A stretch of 64,000 nt of DNA from Nocardioidaceae bacterium (GCA_030447865.1 JAUJOD010000001.1:606909-670908), one strand, 5' to 3'; shown: positions 1 through 8,551, numbered from the stretch's first letter. Numbers and translations are program-made. The notes: generated by a model from the letters alone, not told the origin.

Positions 1-1136
1 TCAGCCAGGATCTCCCCGGCTCCGAGGGGTCGCTGCAGAGGTCACTCACTCAACGGCTGTTCGAATCGCGGCTCGGACTGGTCGTCGCTCTCGACGACGC
101 CAGCGCGGCGCCGGAGCTGCGGGAGTCGGCAGCGACGTGGCTGCACGAATTCGTGGCCGGGATGAACCTCGACAACGTCCTCGTCCGCGCGCACCGTCGC
201 CAGGTTGAGACCTGGACCGACCGCAAGCGGTGGGCTTCGGTGTCCAAGGACGACGCGGGAGAGATCCTCGAGCACCTGGCTGGCCTGCCGTCCGCCGTAC
301 AAGACCCGGACGAGGACGCCAAACGCTTCGACCTGCTGGTGCTGCGCCGCCAGCTCGCGCAGCTCGACGGGGATGCGGTCACAGCCGAACGGGTCCGCGA
401 GACCGTGCAGGCCATCGCCGCCGCGCTGTTGTCGAAGCGAACCATCCCATCGGTCGCCGAACAGCTCCCGCTGCTCGACGACGTGGCCGGCGACGAGTGG
501 TGGGTCGACGTCACGCTCCCGGTGCTCGAAGTCATGCGGCTGCGGCTGCGCGAGCTGGTCCGCTTCGTGGAGAAGACATGGCAGAGCCCGATCTACACCG
601 ACTTCGAGGACACCCTTGACGACGCCATCCCGGTCGACCTGCCCCAGGTGACCTCCGGGATGAACTGGGAACGGTTCCGCGCGAAAGCGCAGGCGTACCT
701 CAAACAGTACGAGAACCACGTCGCCCTGCAGAAGCTGCGCCGCAACAAGCCGCTCACCAACGACGACCTCGACTCACTCGCCGAGATGCTCATCGCTTCC
801 GGAGGCGACCAGCAGGTCGACATTGCCTGGGTCACCGAACGCGCCGGGGCGCTCGGCCCGTTCATCCGCTCCCTCGTCGGCCTCGACCGCGTCGCCGCGA
901 CCGAAGCGTTCGCCGCGTACCTAGACGAGACGAAGTTCTCCGTCGAACAGGTGCGGTTCGTCTCCTTGATCGTCGACGAGCTCACCACCAACGGAGCCAT
1001 GGAACCCGCGCGGTTGTTCGAGTCGCCCTATACCGACCATGGCCACGTCGACGTCATCTTCCCGCAGGACGTCGAGGTCATCGTTGAGATCCTTCGCGAT
1101 GTCAATCGCAACGCCCTGCCAGCCGGCGCCGCGTGA
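1..1136 (+). CDS. hsdR: Type I restriction enzyme R subunit, C-terminal part (5' end outside window)
   Basis: The reading frame is open from the first bases of the window and stops at 1134-1136, so about 377 C-terminal residues are visible. The segment GPFIRSLVGLDR, followed by a helical stretch and then RFVSLIVDELTTNG and LFESPYTD, resembles the C-terminal helical domain of EcoEI-type HsdR proteins. This domain docks the motor/nuclease subunit onto the methyltransferase core. The helicase and nuclease domains would lie upstream, outside the window. No HsdM or HsdS gene is visible; in type I loci they usually sit upstream. The downstream genes converge on it from the opposite strand. Another helicase-containing restriction protein is possible, but the tail motif favours HsdR. 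Confidence 0.68.
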   Translation, partial: SQDLPGSEGSLQRSLTQRLFESRLGLVVALDDASAAPELRESAATWLHEFVAGMNLDNVLVRAHRRQVETWTDRKRWASVSKDDAGEILEHLAGLPSAVQDPDEDAKRFDLLVLRRQLAQLDGDAVTAERVRETVQAIAAALLSKRTIPSVAEQLPLLDDVAGDEWWVDVTLPVLEVMRLRLRELVRFVEKTWQSPIYTDFEDTLDDAIPVDLPQVTSGMNWERFRAKAQAYLKQYENHVALQKLRRNKPLTNDDLDSLAEMLIASGGDQQVDIAWVTERAGALGPFIRSLVGLDRVAATEAFAAYLDETKFSVEQVRFVSLIVDELTTNGAMEPARLFESPYTDHGHVDVIFPQDVEVIVEILRDVNRNALPAGAA

Positions 1137-1818
1137 TGTCCGCCCCCAACGCGGTGCTGAACTCAGCCTCGCAACACCGTCTACGTATCGCTCACGCCGC
1201 GCGACTGCGAATGCGCCGCAACTGCAGCGACCTCCCCACCGATAGCTGCAGCACTGTCGAGCATCAACGAGCACTAACGACGCTGCGGAGATCTAGTCCT
1301 CAGTTGCCTCTGCAAGCCCCCCCAAATCGTCGGCACGCATGCTACGAAAGTCGTAGATGGGGTCGCCCGTGATCGGGTGGCTGACGTACGGTCTTAAGAC
1401 CGTCCTCGCTCGGGAGCCGATGACGCGTGAGCTACCGCCGGAGACCGATCGCTTCCTCCAGATCAAATGGGCAGCGGCTCGGTCACGCAACGACCGCGTT
1501 CTGGCGCGACTCCAACGGTGCCGAGGCCGCTGGCTGGGACGCTGCCTACAGCTCCGAACGACGGTCTACCTCAACCCGATGGGTTCTGACTGATCTTGCC
1601 CCAGAAGCACCCGCTGCTGAGAACTCGCCCGCTTAGGCAGCTCTCAGATCAAATGGGCAGCGGCTCGGTCACGCAACGACCGCGTTCTGGCGCGACTCCA
1701 ACGGTGCCGAGGCCGCTGGCTGGGACGCTGCCTACAGCTCCGAACGACGGTCTACCTCAACCCGATGGGTTCTGACTGATCTTGCCCCAGAAGCACCCGC
1801 TGCTGAGAACTCGCCCGC
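1137..1818. other. Gene-poor gap between hsdR and the methyltransferase gene
   Basis: No convincing complete gene is seen in these 682 bases. They contain most of a 186-bp tandem duplication. On the reverse strand a short open frame ends at 1293 with a tail reading SHPITGDPIYDFRSM. It looks protein-like but matches no family I can name, and it may be the relic of a gene cut off by rearrangement. The gap separates two convergent transcription units, so terminators are expected, but I see no clear hairpin with a T-run. Confidence 0.5.
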
Positions 1819-1830
1819 TTAGGCAGCTCT
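1459..1830. repeat. Perfect 186-bp tandem duplication
   Basis: Bases 1459-1644 and 1645-1830 read identically, and the match continues for the next four bases (CAGA). The right copy carries the last codons and stop of the downstream reverse-strand methyltransferase gene. The left copy therefore contains a duplicate of that gene tail (the stop and final codons for R-A-A) followed by duplicated flanking DNA. A perfect copy implies a recent event or an assembly artefact. The unit length is a multiple of three, but no continuous real gene crosses it. Confidence 0.9.
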
Positions 1831-3162
1831 CAGAACGATGACGCTCTCACGCATCCAGCCGTCATCGTCGGTGCGTCGGCGAAGCATCCGCGCAACGCAG
1901 ACTTCTTCGACCATCCACTCGGCCTGTTCGGCCAAGCCCGCGATAACCAGATCAGCCGCCACCACAAACCGCTGGTCACCCTCGCCGTGGGCAGAGTTGC
2001 CCACGATCACGGCTGCGTGTCCCCCATTGCGCACCTGTCGTCTGGCTTGCTGCAGCACGCGGAACATGTCGTCGGCGTAGCCTCGAATCAACTGCGTCCT
2101 ACCCTTGGCGTACCTATCTGCGGGGATGCAGCGAAGTATCGGGGCGATAAGCGCAGCCACCTGATCGGCGCTCGCCGAACGCGGATAGTGATATTCCTCG
2201 GGGAAAAGGACGCTGGGATGACTTCGCAGGGTCGACAATCGCTGAAGCCGCATGTCGTCCTCTGAGGCGTACACCTCGAGAGCCCAGCTTTCGGTCTTGT
2301 AGACCTCCGTGTAGTCGATGTTGTTGGGGTACGGAGGGGAGAAGACCACCCAGTCGGCCCAGAGCGACTCATGCATGGGTGACGCGAGACGTGCATCCCC
2401 GTGGGCAAGCTGTACGTGCCCTTCGAAGCCATCACTGGTCGATAAGTCCTCCTGAACGATCCCGAGAGTCCCTTGGAATGCCATCACCGGGTGAACCGCC
2501 GACCGGTTTGGACTGAAGCGGAGAGCTCGGCCATCCTTCCTGAGAAGGCCGCTCGGCTCCACCGCCGCAGCAACGCACGTTAAGAGCACATCTCTTACGA
2601 CGTCGTCCGAGCAACCGCGTGCCGCTCTCGTGAGAGCGAGCAGGGACCGAACATGTTCGGCGTCGTAGTAGCGAGGGTTGTTCAGCGTCACAGAGGGCGT
2701 GACAAGAGCTCTCGGCTTCCGCCGGTTAGACCGATACCGACTCCAGAAATCCTCGAGTTCATACTCCAGCGCTGCGCCGACGCGCTTTGGTTCCGCCGCG
2801 GCTCTGAGTTTTGCATAGGCGATCAGGTGCATGACCGGGTTGCGTTCGACACCGACGAGCCGCGCACTCACACCCTGGCTTTGCGCAAGTTCTAAGGCGC
2901 TTAGGAGAGAGGTTCCCGAACCCGCGAAAGGATCGAAGAGCGTGAAGTGCTTCTCAGGCCTCCAACCCCCATCCTTGATCAGCCGATCAAACAGCGCGTG
3001 GGAAAATGCTTCCTTGAACTTGAACCATCGGTGAAATGGTTCTTGACTGTTCCCGGTCGGCTTGACTAACGACGCGTAATCGGTCTGCCGATCATTGACT
3101 TGCCATCTTTCCGAGAGGCCCGAGTAATGCTCGGTGAGTGCAGCGATTTCGCTGCGGGTCAC
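1819..3162 (-). CDS. DNA amino-methyltransferase (N4-cytosine or N6-adenine), last gene of the ATPase/nuclease operon
   Basis: The 447-residue protein has a SAM-binding motif DPFAGSGTS (residues 77-85), an acidic residue at the end of the next strand (GVERNP, about 104-109) and a catalytic SPPYPNN (275-281) followed by DYTEVYK. The order motif I then motif IV, with about 190 residues between, fits an alpha-like arrangement with the target-recognition region in the middle. The SPPY form is common in N4-cytosine enzymes, but base specificity cannot be read. The start overlaps the stop of the nuclease gene by 4 bp, so the two are probably translationally coupled. It is not an HsdM: it lies on the opposite strand to hsdR and lacks that layout. 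The likely role is to protect host DNA from the neighbouring nuclease complex; that is inference. Confidence 0.82.
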   Translation of the reverse strand: MTRSEIAALTEHYSGLSERWQVNDRQTDYASLVKPTGNSQEPFHRWFKFKEAFSHALFDRLIKDGGWRPEKHFTLFDPFAGSGTSLLSALELAQSQGVSARLVGVERNPVMHLIAYAKLRAAAEPKRVGAALEYELEDFWSRYRSNRRKPRALVTPSVTLNNPRYYDAEHVRSLLALTRAARGCSDDVVRDVLLTCVAAAVEPSGLLRKDGRALRFSPNRSAVHPVMAFQGTLGIVQEDLSTSDGFEGHVQLAHGDARLASPMHESLWADWVVFSPPYPNNIDYTEVYKTESWALEVYASEDDMRLQRLSTLRSHPSVLFPEEYHYPRSASADQVAALIAPILRCIPADRYAKGRTQLIRGYADDMFRVLQQARRQVRNGGHAAVIVGNSAHGEGDQRFVVAADLVIAGLAEQAEWMVEEVCVARMLRRRTDDDGWMRESVIVLRAA

Positions 3163-4274
3163 GGAGCCACCCCTTCCATGTCATCCCCGTCTACCTCATC
3201 AGGCTCGGCAAACTCACGCCATTGCTCTGAGTTGGGAAATAAATGCCAAGACCACAACTCGACACGTCGTTTCGTCGCTTTTCTGACGAACTCAGCGAAC
3301 ATCGCATCGCCGACTACATCAGCCCTCATGTCATAACAGCATAGGGCCACCGAGCGGACGTGCCGCTCGTCCCGATACACGGCGGCCTGCTTCAGTCCTT
3401 TTCGGATCGCACGTCTATTCTCGTTCGGCTGCACTAGAGTGCCACTGTGGTGCTTGGCTCGCAGAACCTTCAGTTCGAGCAACACTTCCTTTGTAGTCGA
3501 AGTGCGGTCGGTAACATCGAATGACTCGATCAAGAGGTCGAACCGCCCGCTTGGTGCTGGCTGTTCCTCAAGGACCTGGAAACTGCCTAGAAAACGCTGC
3601 GTCAGCCCAACCTTCAGAATCTTCTGCACGGTCAACTCGGCTTGATGCACCGGAACCAGCTTCGACGCGTCCTGCCACGTTGTGACCACTGAGCCTTGGG
3701 CCTCTGGCGTACGCAAATCGGTCATATAGATGGCGTCTAGCGCCTCTCGCACTTCCGCCAAACCGACGGACACACGCGAGAGATCCGTTCGATGACACTT
3801 GCTCGAGCCAATACCGTCAGGGAAGAAGCGTGCCTGAAACTGCCCGCTCCGGTTTGTGACCACGAGCGCGGGCACGTGGCCCACTTCGAATACATCCTTC
3901 AGCAGAGTCCAAATATCGGCGTCGTCTTCGTCGTTCTTGAGTTCGACGCTTACGCCTTCGTTAACCACTTCATTGACGAACCAAATCCGGCCCGTGATTG
4001 AGTGCCGACCATCGTCCAGCATTGGGAGCCTCTTGCTGCGGGCACGCTCGGGTTCCAGGGCTGGAGGGTCTAGTGGATGCAGCAGGAACACCACCGGCTG
4101 CTCGCTGGGCTGCTCGCCCTCGGCTTCAAACCGGGTCTTAGCCAGGATTGAAGCCTGCCGGGCGAACCGCAAGGCCTCGGGAAGATCTGCGTCTGCCCCT
4201 GCCCCTAGGGCCCTTGCGAGCGTGTTGCCCAAGGACTCCGTCGACCAGAACTCTGTGAACGCCGCTTCACTCAT
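3159..4274 (-). CDS. PD-(D/E)xK-like nuclease candidate, effector of the ATPase operon
   Basis: I do not recognise a named family for this 371-residue protein. In its C-terminal half GRFDLLIE (243-250) is followed about 20 residues later by LLELKV (265-270). A helix with K-x-x-x-Q-A-A-x-Y then follows near residue 290. This D...E-x-K...Q pattern is typical of the restriction-endonuclease-like fold, with D245, E267 and K269 as likely metal-site residues. The N-terminal 200 residues have no motif I can name. The gene overlaps its upstream partner by 8 bp and the downstream methyltransferase by 4 bp, so it is embedded in the operon. A nuclease coupled to an SMC-like ATPase and a methyltransferase suggests an anti-invader role, which is inference. 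Confidence 0.55.
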   Translation of the reverse strand: MSEAAFTEFWSTESLGNTLARALGAGADADLPEALRFARQASILAKTRFEAEGEQPSEQPVVFLLHPLDPPALEPERARSKRLPMLDDGRHSITGRIWFVNEVVNEGVSVELKNDEDDADIWTLLKDVFEVGHVPALVVTNRSGQFQARFFPDGIGSSKCHRTDLSRVSVGLAEVREALDAIYMTDLRTPEAQGSVVTTWQDASKLVPVHQAELTVQKILKVGLTQRFLGSFQVLEEQPAPSGRFDLLIESFDVTDRTSTTKEVLLELKVLRAKHHSGTLVQPNENRRAIRKGLKQAAVYRDERHVRSVALCCYDMRADVVGDAMFAEFVRKATKRRVELWSWHLFPNSEQWREFAEPDEVDGDDMEGVAP

Positions 4275-4917
4275 CGGCGTCCCCCATCAGGGGATAGAGG
4301 TGCCGAACGTATAGGGCAGTCAGCTCAGCAGGCGTTAACCGTCGAGACAGCCGCTCGAGACCTACGGCGGAAAGCCTCTGGTTCGCCAGCTCGGTCTGAG
4401 ACCGCGAGTGACCCTCATCCGGATCAAGGTCCAGCACGGTGTTGCGATCCAGCAACGGATCGGAGTAGCTCGCGTCCACAAGAGCGGCTCTGGGGAGCTG
4501 GTCACTGCCAAAGCCTGCAACGGCCAATGCCACCTCGCGTATGGCCCCGTACTCGTAGAGCCAGTCAGCATCCGCATCCAGCACGTGCAACACGCCTCGG
4601 ACCAACTCGGTGTTCAGCGCGTAATCCGCTTGAAACGCCCGACCTGCTTCCCGTCGTTCGAAGCTGATGTGCGAAACCTTAAGGACGCCTCGGGCGACGA
4701 GGTCGTCAAGAGCACGCTGAATCGGCTCGCTTCGAGGCACCCAGTTCGTCTTGAGCACGACGTCGTCTAGCGGGGGAAAGCCCCACACCGGCGCTAAGGC
4801 ATCAGTCAAGTAAGTGACCGTGTGAAGGGCTTCCAATGGCACTGGGTAGAGAGCGCCTGTTGAGAAGGCTCGCACGATCATCAGCGCACGCGTTTGGTGC
4901 CGAAGTAGCGAACTCAT
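4267..4917 (-). CDS. Small middle component of an ABC-three-component-like system (probable winged helix)
   Basis: The 216-residue protein starts with a helix-rich segment and then a PIQRALDDLVARGVLKVSHI stretch. That pattern is typical of a winged-helix recognition region followed by a beta wing. It has no catalytic motif. Position, size and fold resemble the middle components of ABC-3C systems, where a small winged-helix protein links an SMC-like ATPase to an effector, and also MukE/ScpB-type partners. The gene overlaps the ATPase by 4 bp (ATGA) and the nuclease by 8 bp, which argues for stoichiometric assembly. The family assignment is by context and pattern only and could be wrong in detail. 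Confidence 0.5.
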   Translation of the reverse strand: MSSLLRHQTRALMIVRAFSTGALYPVPLEALHTVTYLTDALAPVWGFPPLDDVVLKTNWVPRSEPIQRALDDLVARGVLKVSHISFERREAGRAFQADYALNTELVRGVLHVLDADADWLYEYGAIREVALAVAGFGSDQLPRAALVDASYSDPLLDRNTVLDLDPDEGHSRSQTELANQRLSAVGLERLSRRLTPAELTALYVRHLYPLMGDADE

Positions 4918-6902
4918 GTAGCAGCACCAAACGCCCTACCTAGGGCTTCCCTGTACTCGTCTTCATGTTGCCTCAGCGCACCGGTCGGTGCAGCAATGTC
5001 GAAGAGGTTTACGACATGCGGATCGTCCGCATCGACGATCCCCAATTCCTCCGCGATTGTGGGGATAAGCAACCCCTCCACGAGGTTGGAGGTAATGATC
5101 ACTCGCGACCCAAGGTTCGCCTTGCCGAAGCCGGTGAGGACCCGAGCAGCCCGAGGCGCGAAGATCGCATCCAAGGAGGACTCCGGCGCATCCATGATCA
5201 AGGTGCCGGAGCCGCCTTCGCCAGCGATGCTGACCAGCGCCATGCGAAACGCCAGATCAATGAACTCCCGTTGACTTTCCGAAACCTGCTCTGCGCGTTC
5301 CCTCCTAGTGGCCCCGCTCAGCCCACCGCCTGTCATGTCCACTTGGAACACAGAAAAACTGATTGGCTTCCCCAGTTGACCAATCTGTTCTAGGTGATTT
5401 CCCCAGACGAGATGACAATCCTCGAGCAGGAAATCCGTTGCGTGAGCGTCGAAGTGGTCCTTGACAGCATCCTTGTACGCGGAGAGTTGTCGGTTTTGCT
5501 CGTCGGCAACCCGCCCAAGCTCAGCCTTCATCTCGAGTACTCGTTCGCGAGCGATCATATTTTGAGCGCGAAGCTCATTGATTCCCTGTCGACGCTTGCT
5601 CAAAGTCCGGTTAGCGTCGGGCAGCGCCCGCTCAAGGCGGTCGATGTTCGCGTTGAGCTCGGTAACCTCGCGGTTGAGACGAGCGACCTTGGCGAGGGAG
5701 TCCACGTAGATCGATTCCGTCTCAGCCCGCGCCTTCTGCGCAGAGTCGTAAGCGTCCGTCGCCTCTTGTAGCCGCACCCGAGCGGCTATCACTTCTTCCG
5801 AACCAACCAGATCCGCTCGAGCTGTCACCTTCTCGTGGTTGTCAGAACCGCAGAGTACGCATGTGTAGCTCTCCAATCGAGTTCGTAGTTCCGCCGCATA
5901 GTCGGGCACGTGGTTTCCGCACGCCAAGCAATGGTCATCATCAACTATCGATAGGAGCAGGTACTTCGCAGTCTCGTCCTTGCTGGGAAAGGCTTGTTCC
6001 AGTTGCGCGTAACGTAGTTCGTCAAGTTCACCCGCAACGGAGGATCGTCGCTCCGCCGACTGCAGCGCTTGCAGCCGAGCCGCAGCCCGGTCGGCTTCGA
6101 GAACAGGTAGTCGCTCTTCCAGTTCCGCCAGTTGTGCTTCCAGTGCGTCACGAAGCTGCGCAAGCCCCCGCAACTCGTGCTCCATGGCCGGTTGCTTCGC
6201 CAACGCAAACTCCTGCTTGCGGAGTTCAGCCTCCTGCCGTGTTAGGGCCGCGGAGAGGTTACGCACGGCACTGTCCTCTTGCAGGATGGATCGTGTCAGT
6301 TCCGGGTTTGGCTCAAGCGTTCCTCCAGGCAGGAACAACAGCGGGAGCATCCTCCGCTGCGCCGTGGGGTCCCAGACCAGGGAGCGACGGTCATCGAAGT
6401 AGAAGACCAGGTACCGGAGAATAAGCAGCCAGTCGACGAAACCCGCCACCCCTGCTCGGTCCGCGATAACCGACCGATAGACGTCCTCGTCCATTCCAAA
6501 CTCTTCGCCGTCGACCATCAGCGCGACGGCAGACAGGGTGGCGAGGTCTCTCGAGATGGATATCTGAGTGTCGCCAAGCGAAAAGTCGAGCGTCGCGAAA
6601 GCCTGGGCTGCTCCATCGTTCACGCGCTCAGAGAACGTTCTGAGCTCATCGCGACGTAGAGAGCGGACCTCAAGTTGCCCCGAGCCGAGGCCATCTCGGC
6701 TCTGCCCACGGAGGTCCGCCGGACCCGAAAGCAACCTGAAGAGCATCAAGACAAGGGTGCTCTTGCCTAAGCCATTGGCCCCGACCACGAGAGTGAGACC
6801 CGGTGTGAAATCAGCTTCAAGCCCTGCGTGGTCCGGCGGCGGTCCGGGATAGAGCTCATAGCCCTTCACCCGAAGGCGATTGAGAACTGGAAAGCGAATC
6901 AT
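4914..6902 (-). CDS. SMC/Rad50-like ABC ATPase with a two-CxxC zinc insert
   Basis: The 662-residue protein has Walker A GANGLGKST at 41-49 and a coiled-coil middle (about 205-305 and 360-480) rich in E, L, R and A. At the coiled-coil tip are two CxxC pairs (C325/C328 and C348/C351) that should bind zinc. A signature-like segment SESQREFIDLAF and Walker B LIMDAPESSLD (568-578) follow. In Walker B the usual catalytic Glu after the Asp is Ala, and a Glu lies two residues further on, as in some ABC ATPases of conflict systems. It is the first gene of a four-gene operon, with AAGGGGG upstream of the ATG. The likely role is a DNA- or invader-sensing motor controlling the downstream nuclease; that is inference. 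Confidence 0.78.
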   Translation of the reverse strand: MIRFPVLNRLRVKGYELYPGPPPDHAGLEADFTPGLTLVVGANGLGKSTLVLMLFRLLSGPADLRGQSRDGLGSGQLEVRSLRRDELRTFSERVNDGAAQAFATLDFSLGDTQISISRDLATLSAVALMVDGEEFGMDEDVYRSVIADRAGVAGFVDWLLILRYLVFYFDDRRSLVWDPTAQRRMLPLLFLPGGTLEPNPELTRSILQEDSAVRNLSAALTRQEAELRKQEFALAKQPAMEHELRGLAQLRDALEAQLAELEERLPVLEADRAAARLQALQSAERRSSVAGELDELRYAQLEQAFPSKDETAKYLLLSIVDDDHCLACGNHVPDYAAELRTRLESYTCVLCGSDNHEKVTARADLVGSEEVIAARVRLQEATDAYDSAQKARAETESIYVDSLAKVARLNREVTELNANIDRLERALPDANRTLSKRRQGINELRAQNMIARERVLEMKAELGRVADEQNRQLSAYKDAVKDHFDAHATDFLLEDCHLVWGNHLEQIGQLGKPISFSVFQVDMTGGGLSGATRRERAEQVSESQREFIDLAFRMALVSIAGEGGSGTLIMDAPESSLDAIFAPRAARVLTGFGKANLGSRVIITSNLVEGLLIPTIAEELGIVDADDPHVVNLFDIAAPTGALRQHEDEYREALGRAFGAAT

Positions 6903-6949
6903 CGGGTCGTGTCCCCCTTAAATATCCGGTGCAGCACCGTACCGCTACG

Positions 6950-7582
6950 CCCTTGAGCACGGCCTAAGATCGCGACTTTACGATGGGCGCGACCGTGGAC
7001 GGCCACCATTTCACACCGCCGCCGTCGGGTGCGACCGATCACGATTGAGTTCGGACGCTATAGCCCTGAGCGTCGGACCCATGCGCCGCTCGGCAAGGAT
7101 TTTTTGAGTAGCTCTCTAGTCAACCATGCGCGGCGACCCAACTTGACACCCGCTTCACGCTTCGCAGCGAGTCCCTCCTTTGTGCGAACGCCTCCCACTG
7201 AGCTACAGCTGCTATGACGTTTGCGACCAGTTCGCCAGCGTGCGTCGTCGTATCAACCCCGAGATCGAGGGCAACGATCCCCCACCCCTGCCCCCGCGAT
7301 CGCGCGAGAAGATGGACGAAGTCCGCGACCGAGCGTTACAGACGATGCAGCTTCGCCACGACTAGCACCCGCCCTCGCTGTTGCTCGAGCGCAGCCAAAG
7401 CCGCCTGCAGACCGCTGCGATTCACCAGCGTCTTTCCCGAGAGACCGGCGTCCTGGTACACGGCGGCGCTCTCGATGGCTGCCCGCTAGGCCTGGAGACT
7501 CGCCCCACTGTCCCCTTGCTCCTGGGTCGACACCCGGATGTCGCCCCACTGCCTCGCTGACGAGTTCCTGATCCTGGGACAT
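6950..7582 (-). pseudogene. Decayed serine recombinase (resolvase/invertase)
   Basis: The reverse strand reads IRVSTQEQGDSGASLQA, with the catalytic-serine motif of serine recombinases. It continues in the same frame as AGLSGKTLVNRSGLQAAL and VLVVAKLHR, but with in-frame stops at 7486-7488 and 7336-7338. The C-terminal helix-turn-helix (pieces GVKLGR, RAIASELNRDR) is recognisable only by switching frames, and the start is also out of frame. The gene is therefore dead. It fills the gap between DUF4238 and the ATPase operon and records an earlier mobile-element insertion. Boundaries are approximate. Confidence 0.75.
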
Positions 7583-7663
7583 GCTGTCGTTCTACAAGAA
7601 ACGACCGAGTTGTGTAAGCATCGTGACCGCTTCGGGCTTGGCTCGGTCGCGTGTCGATGAACA

Positions 7664-8551
7664 CTAGCGCTCCAACTGAGCTTCCAATTTGAGGCGTTCA
7701 TCGGCAGCGCCGCCAGGGCGTGCGGCAATCCAAACTGCGAACGTCGACCATTGGCAATCGTTGTAAGAGTCGACTTCGTCGTCGCTGAGGTCCCTGTTCG
7801 GGGGGTTGTCCCCGAGGGTGATGAGAACGTTGGGCGTAATCGGCATTGCAACGTGGTCGGCCCTCTGCACGCCGATGTCCTGGTGTGGCCCAGCGCCCGG
7901 TTGTCCCTTGATCGTGGTGATCACCGGGGAGTCGCCAATCGCCAAATCGCGCGTAGCGGCGTAATGCACGTGCAAATCAAGTTGCTCGAAGCGCGTGCGG
8001 GCCGCCTGGAAGTACTCCACGTTTTGCCGACTGTGCCACTTCGCGAGGTCATTCGCTTGGACGTCGCCGATCAACTTATCCGCCATCCACTCAAGTGATG
8101 ACCGCGATGTGGCGATGAGACCGGTTCGCTGCCGCAGTGCCTCCGCCAAGAAGTCGCGCCGCGTGTCGGGTGCGTCGAGCCGGTAGCGCCCGAACGTGCG
8201 ATTGACGGCTTGACCGCGGGCTCTCACCATGCCCCGGCTTCTGAGCCAATGCAGGGCGAGCATGTCTCTGAGAGTGTCGACCGTCGCTGGGTCGCTCAAC
8301 GCTGTCCGATCTTTGACCCCTGCTAATGCGGCTGGGAAGTTGACTTCAAATAGGTTCCATCGGTCCTCGGATCCCCGGGAGCCCCACGAATCGAAGTTGG
8401 TCGTGAAGATTCCTGCGCCGGGGCTGCGGAGGCGACGTTGTCGGTATTCACGGTCGAACACGGCTAGGCGTCCGTCGTTGGCAGCGAATCCCTTGAGAAG
8501 TCGTTCAGTGACAGTGTGCTGGCCTCGGGCCGGGCGGATGTTGTGGGCCAC
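7664..8551 (-). CDS. DUF4238 family protein
   Basis: The 295-residue protein opens with a GTG start and a segment QHTVTERLLKGFA...LAVFDRE. This resembles the N-terminal signature of DUF4238 proteins, which read HxxPxFxLKxF followed by a YDR-like strand. The middle has AIGDSPV and the C-terminal part AMPITPNVL, both typical of the family. No membrane segments or catalytic motifs of known type are visible. DUF4238 genes are frequent in accessory and defence-rich DNA, and this one sits between a dead recombinase and a toxin-antitoxin remnant in the island. Biochemical function is unknown. Confidence 0.72.
   Translation of the reverse strand: MAHNIRPARGQHTVTERLLKGFAANDGRLAVFDREYRQRRLRSPGAGIFTTNFDSWGSRGSEDRWNLFEVNFPAALAGVKDRTALSDPATVDTLRDMLALHWLRSRGMVRARGQAVNRTFGRYRLDAPDTRRDFLAEALRQRTGLIATSRSSLEWMADKLIGDVQANDLAKWHSRQNVEYFQAARTRFEQLDLHVHYAATRDLAIGDSPVITTIKGQPGAGPHQDIGVQRADHVAMPITPNVLITLGDNPPNRDLSDDEVDSYNDCQWSTFAVWIAARPGGAADERLKLEAQLER

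Noticed and set aside
1819-3162. Methyltransferase as the HsdM partner of the hsdR fragment
   Set aside because: It is on the opposite strand, converging, and lies in a coupled operon with an ATPase and nuclease; the motif order and size do not fit HsdM, and no HsdS is present.
4914-6902. ATPase as a Wadjet JetC or Rad50/SbcC housekeeping protein
   Set aside because: It is too short for JetC or SbcC, has a double CxxC instead of a hook, and no JetA/B/D or SbcD gene is next to it.
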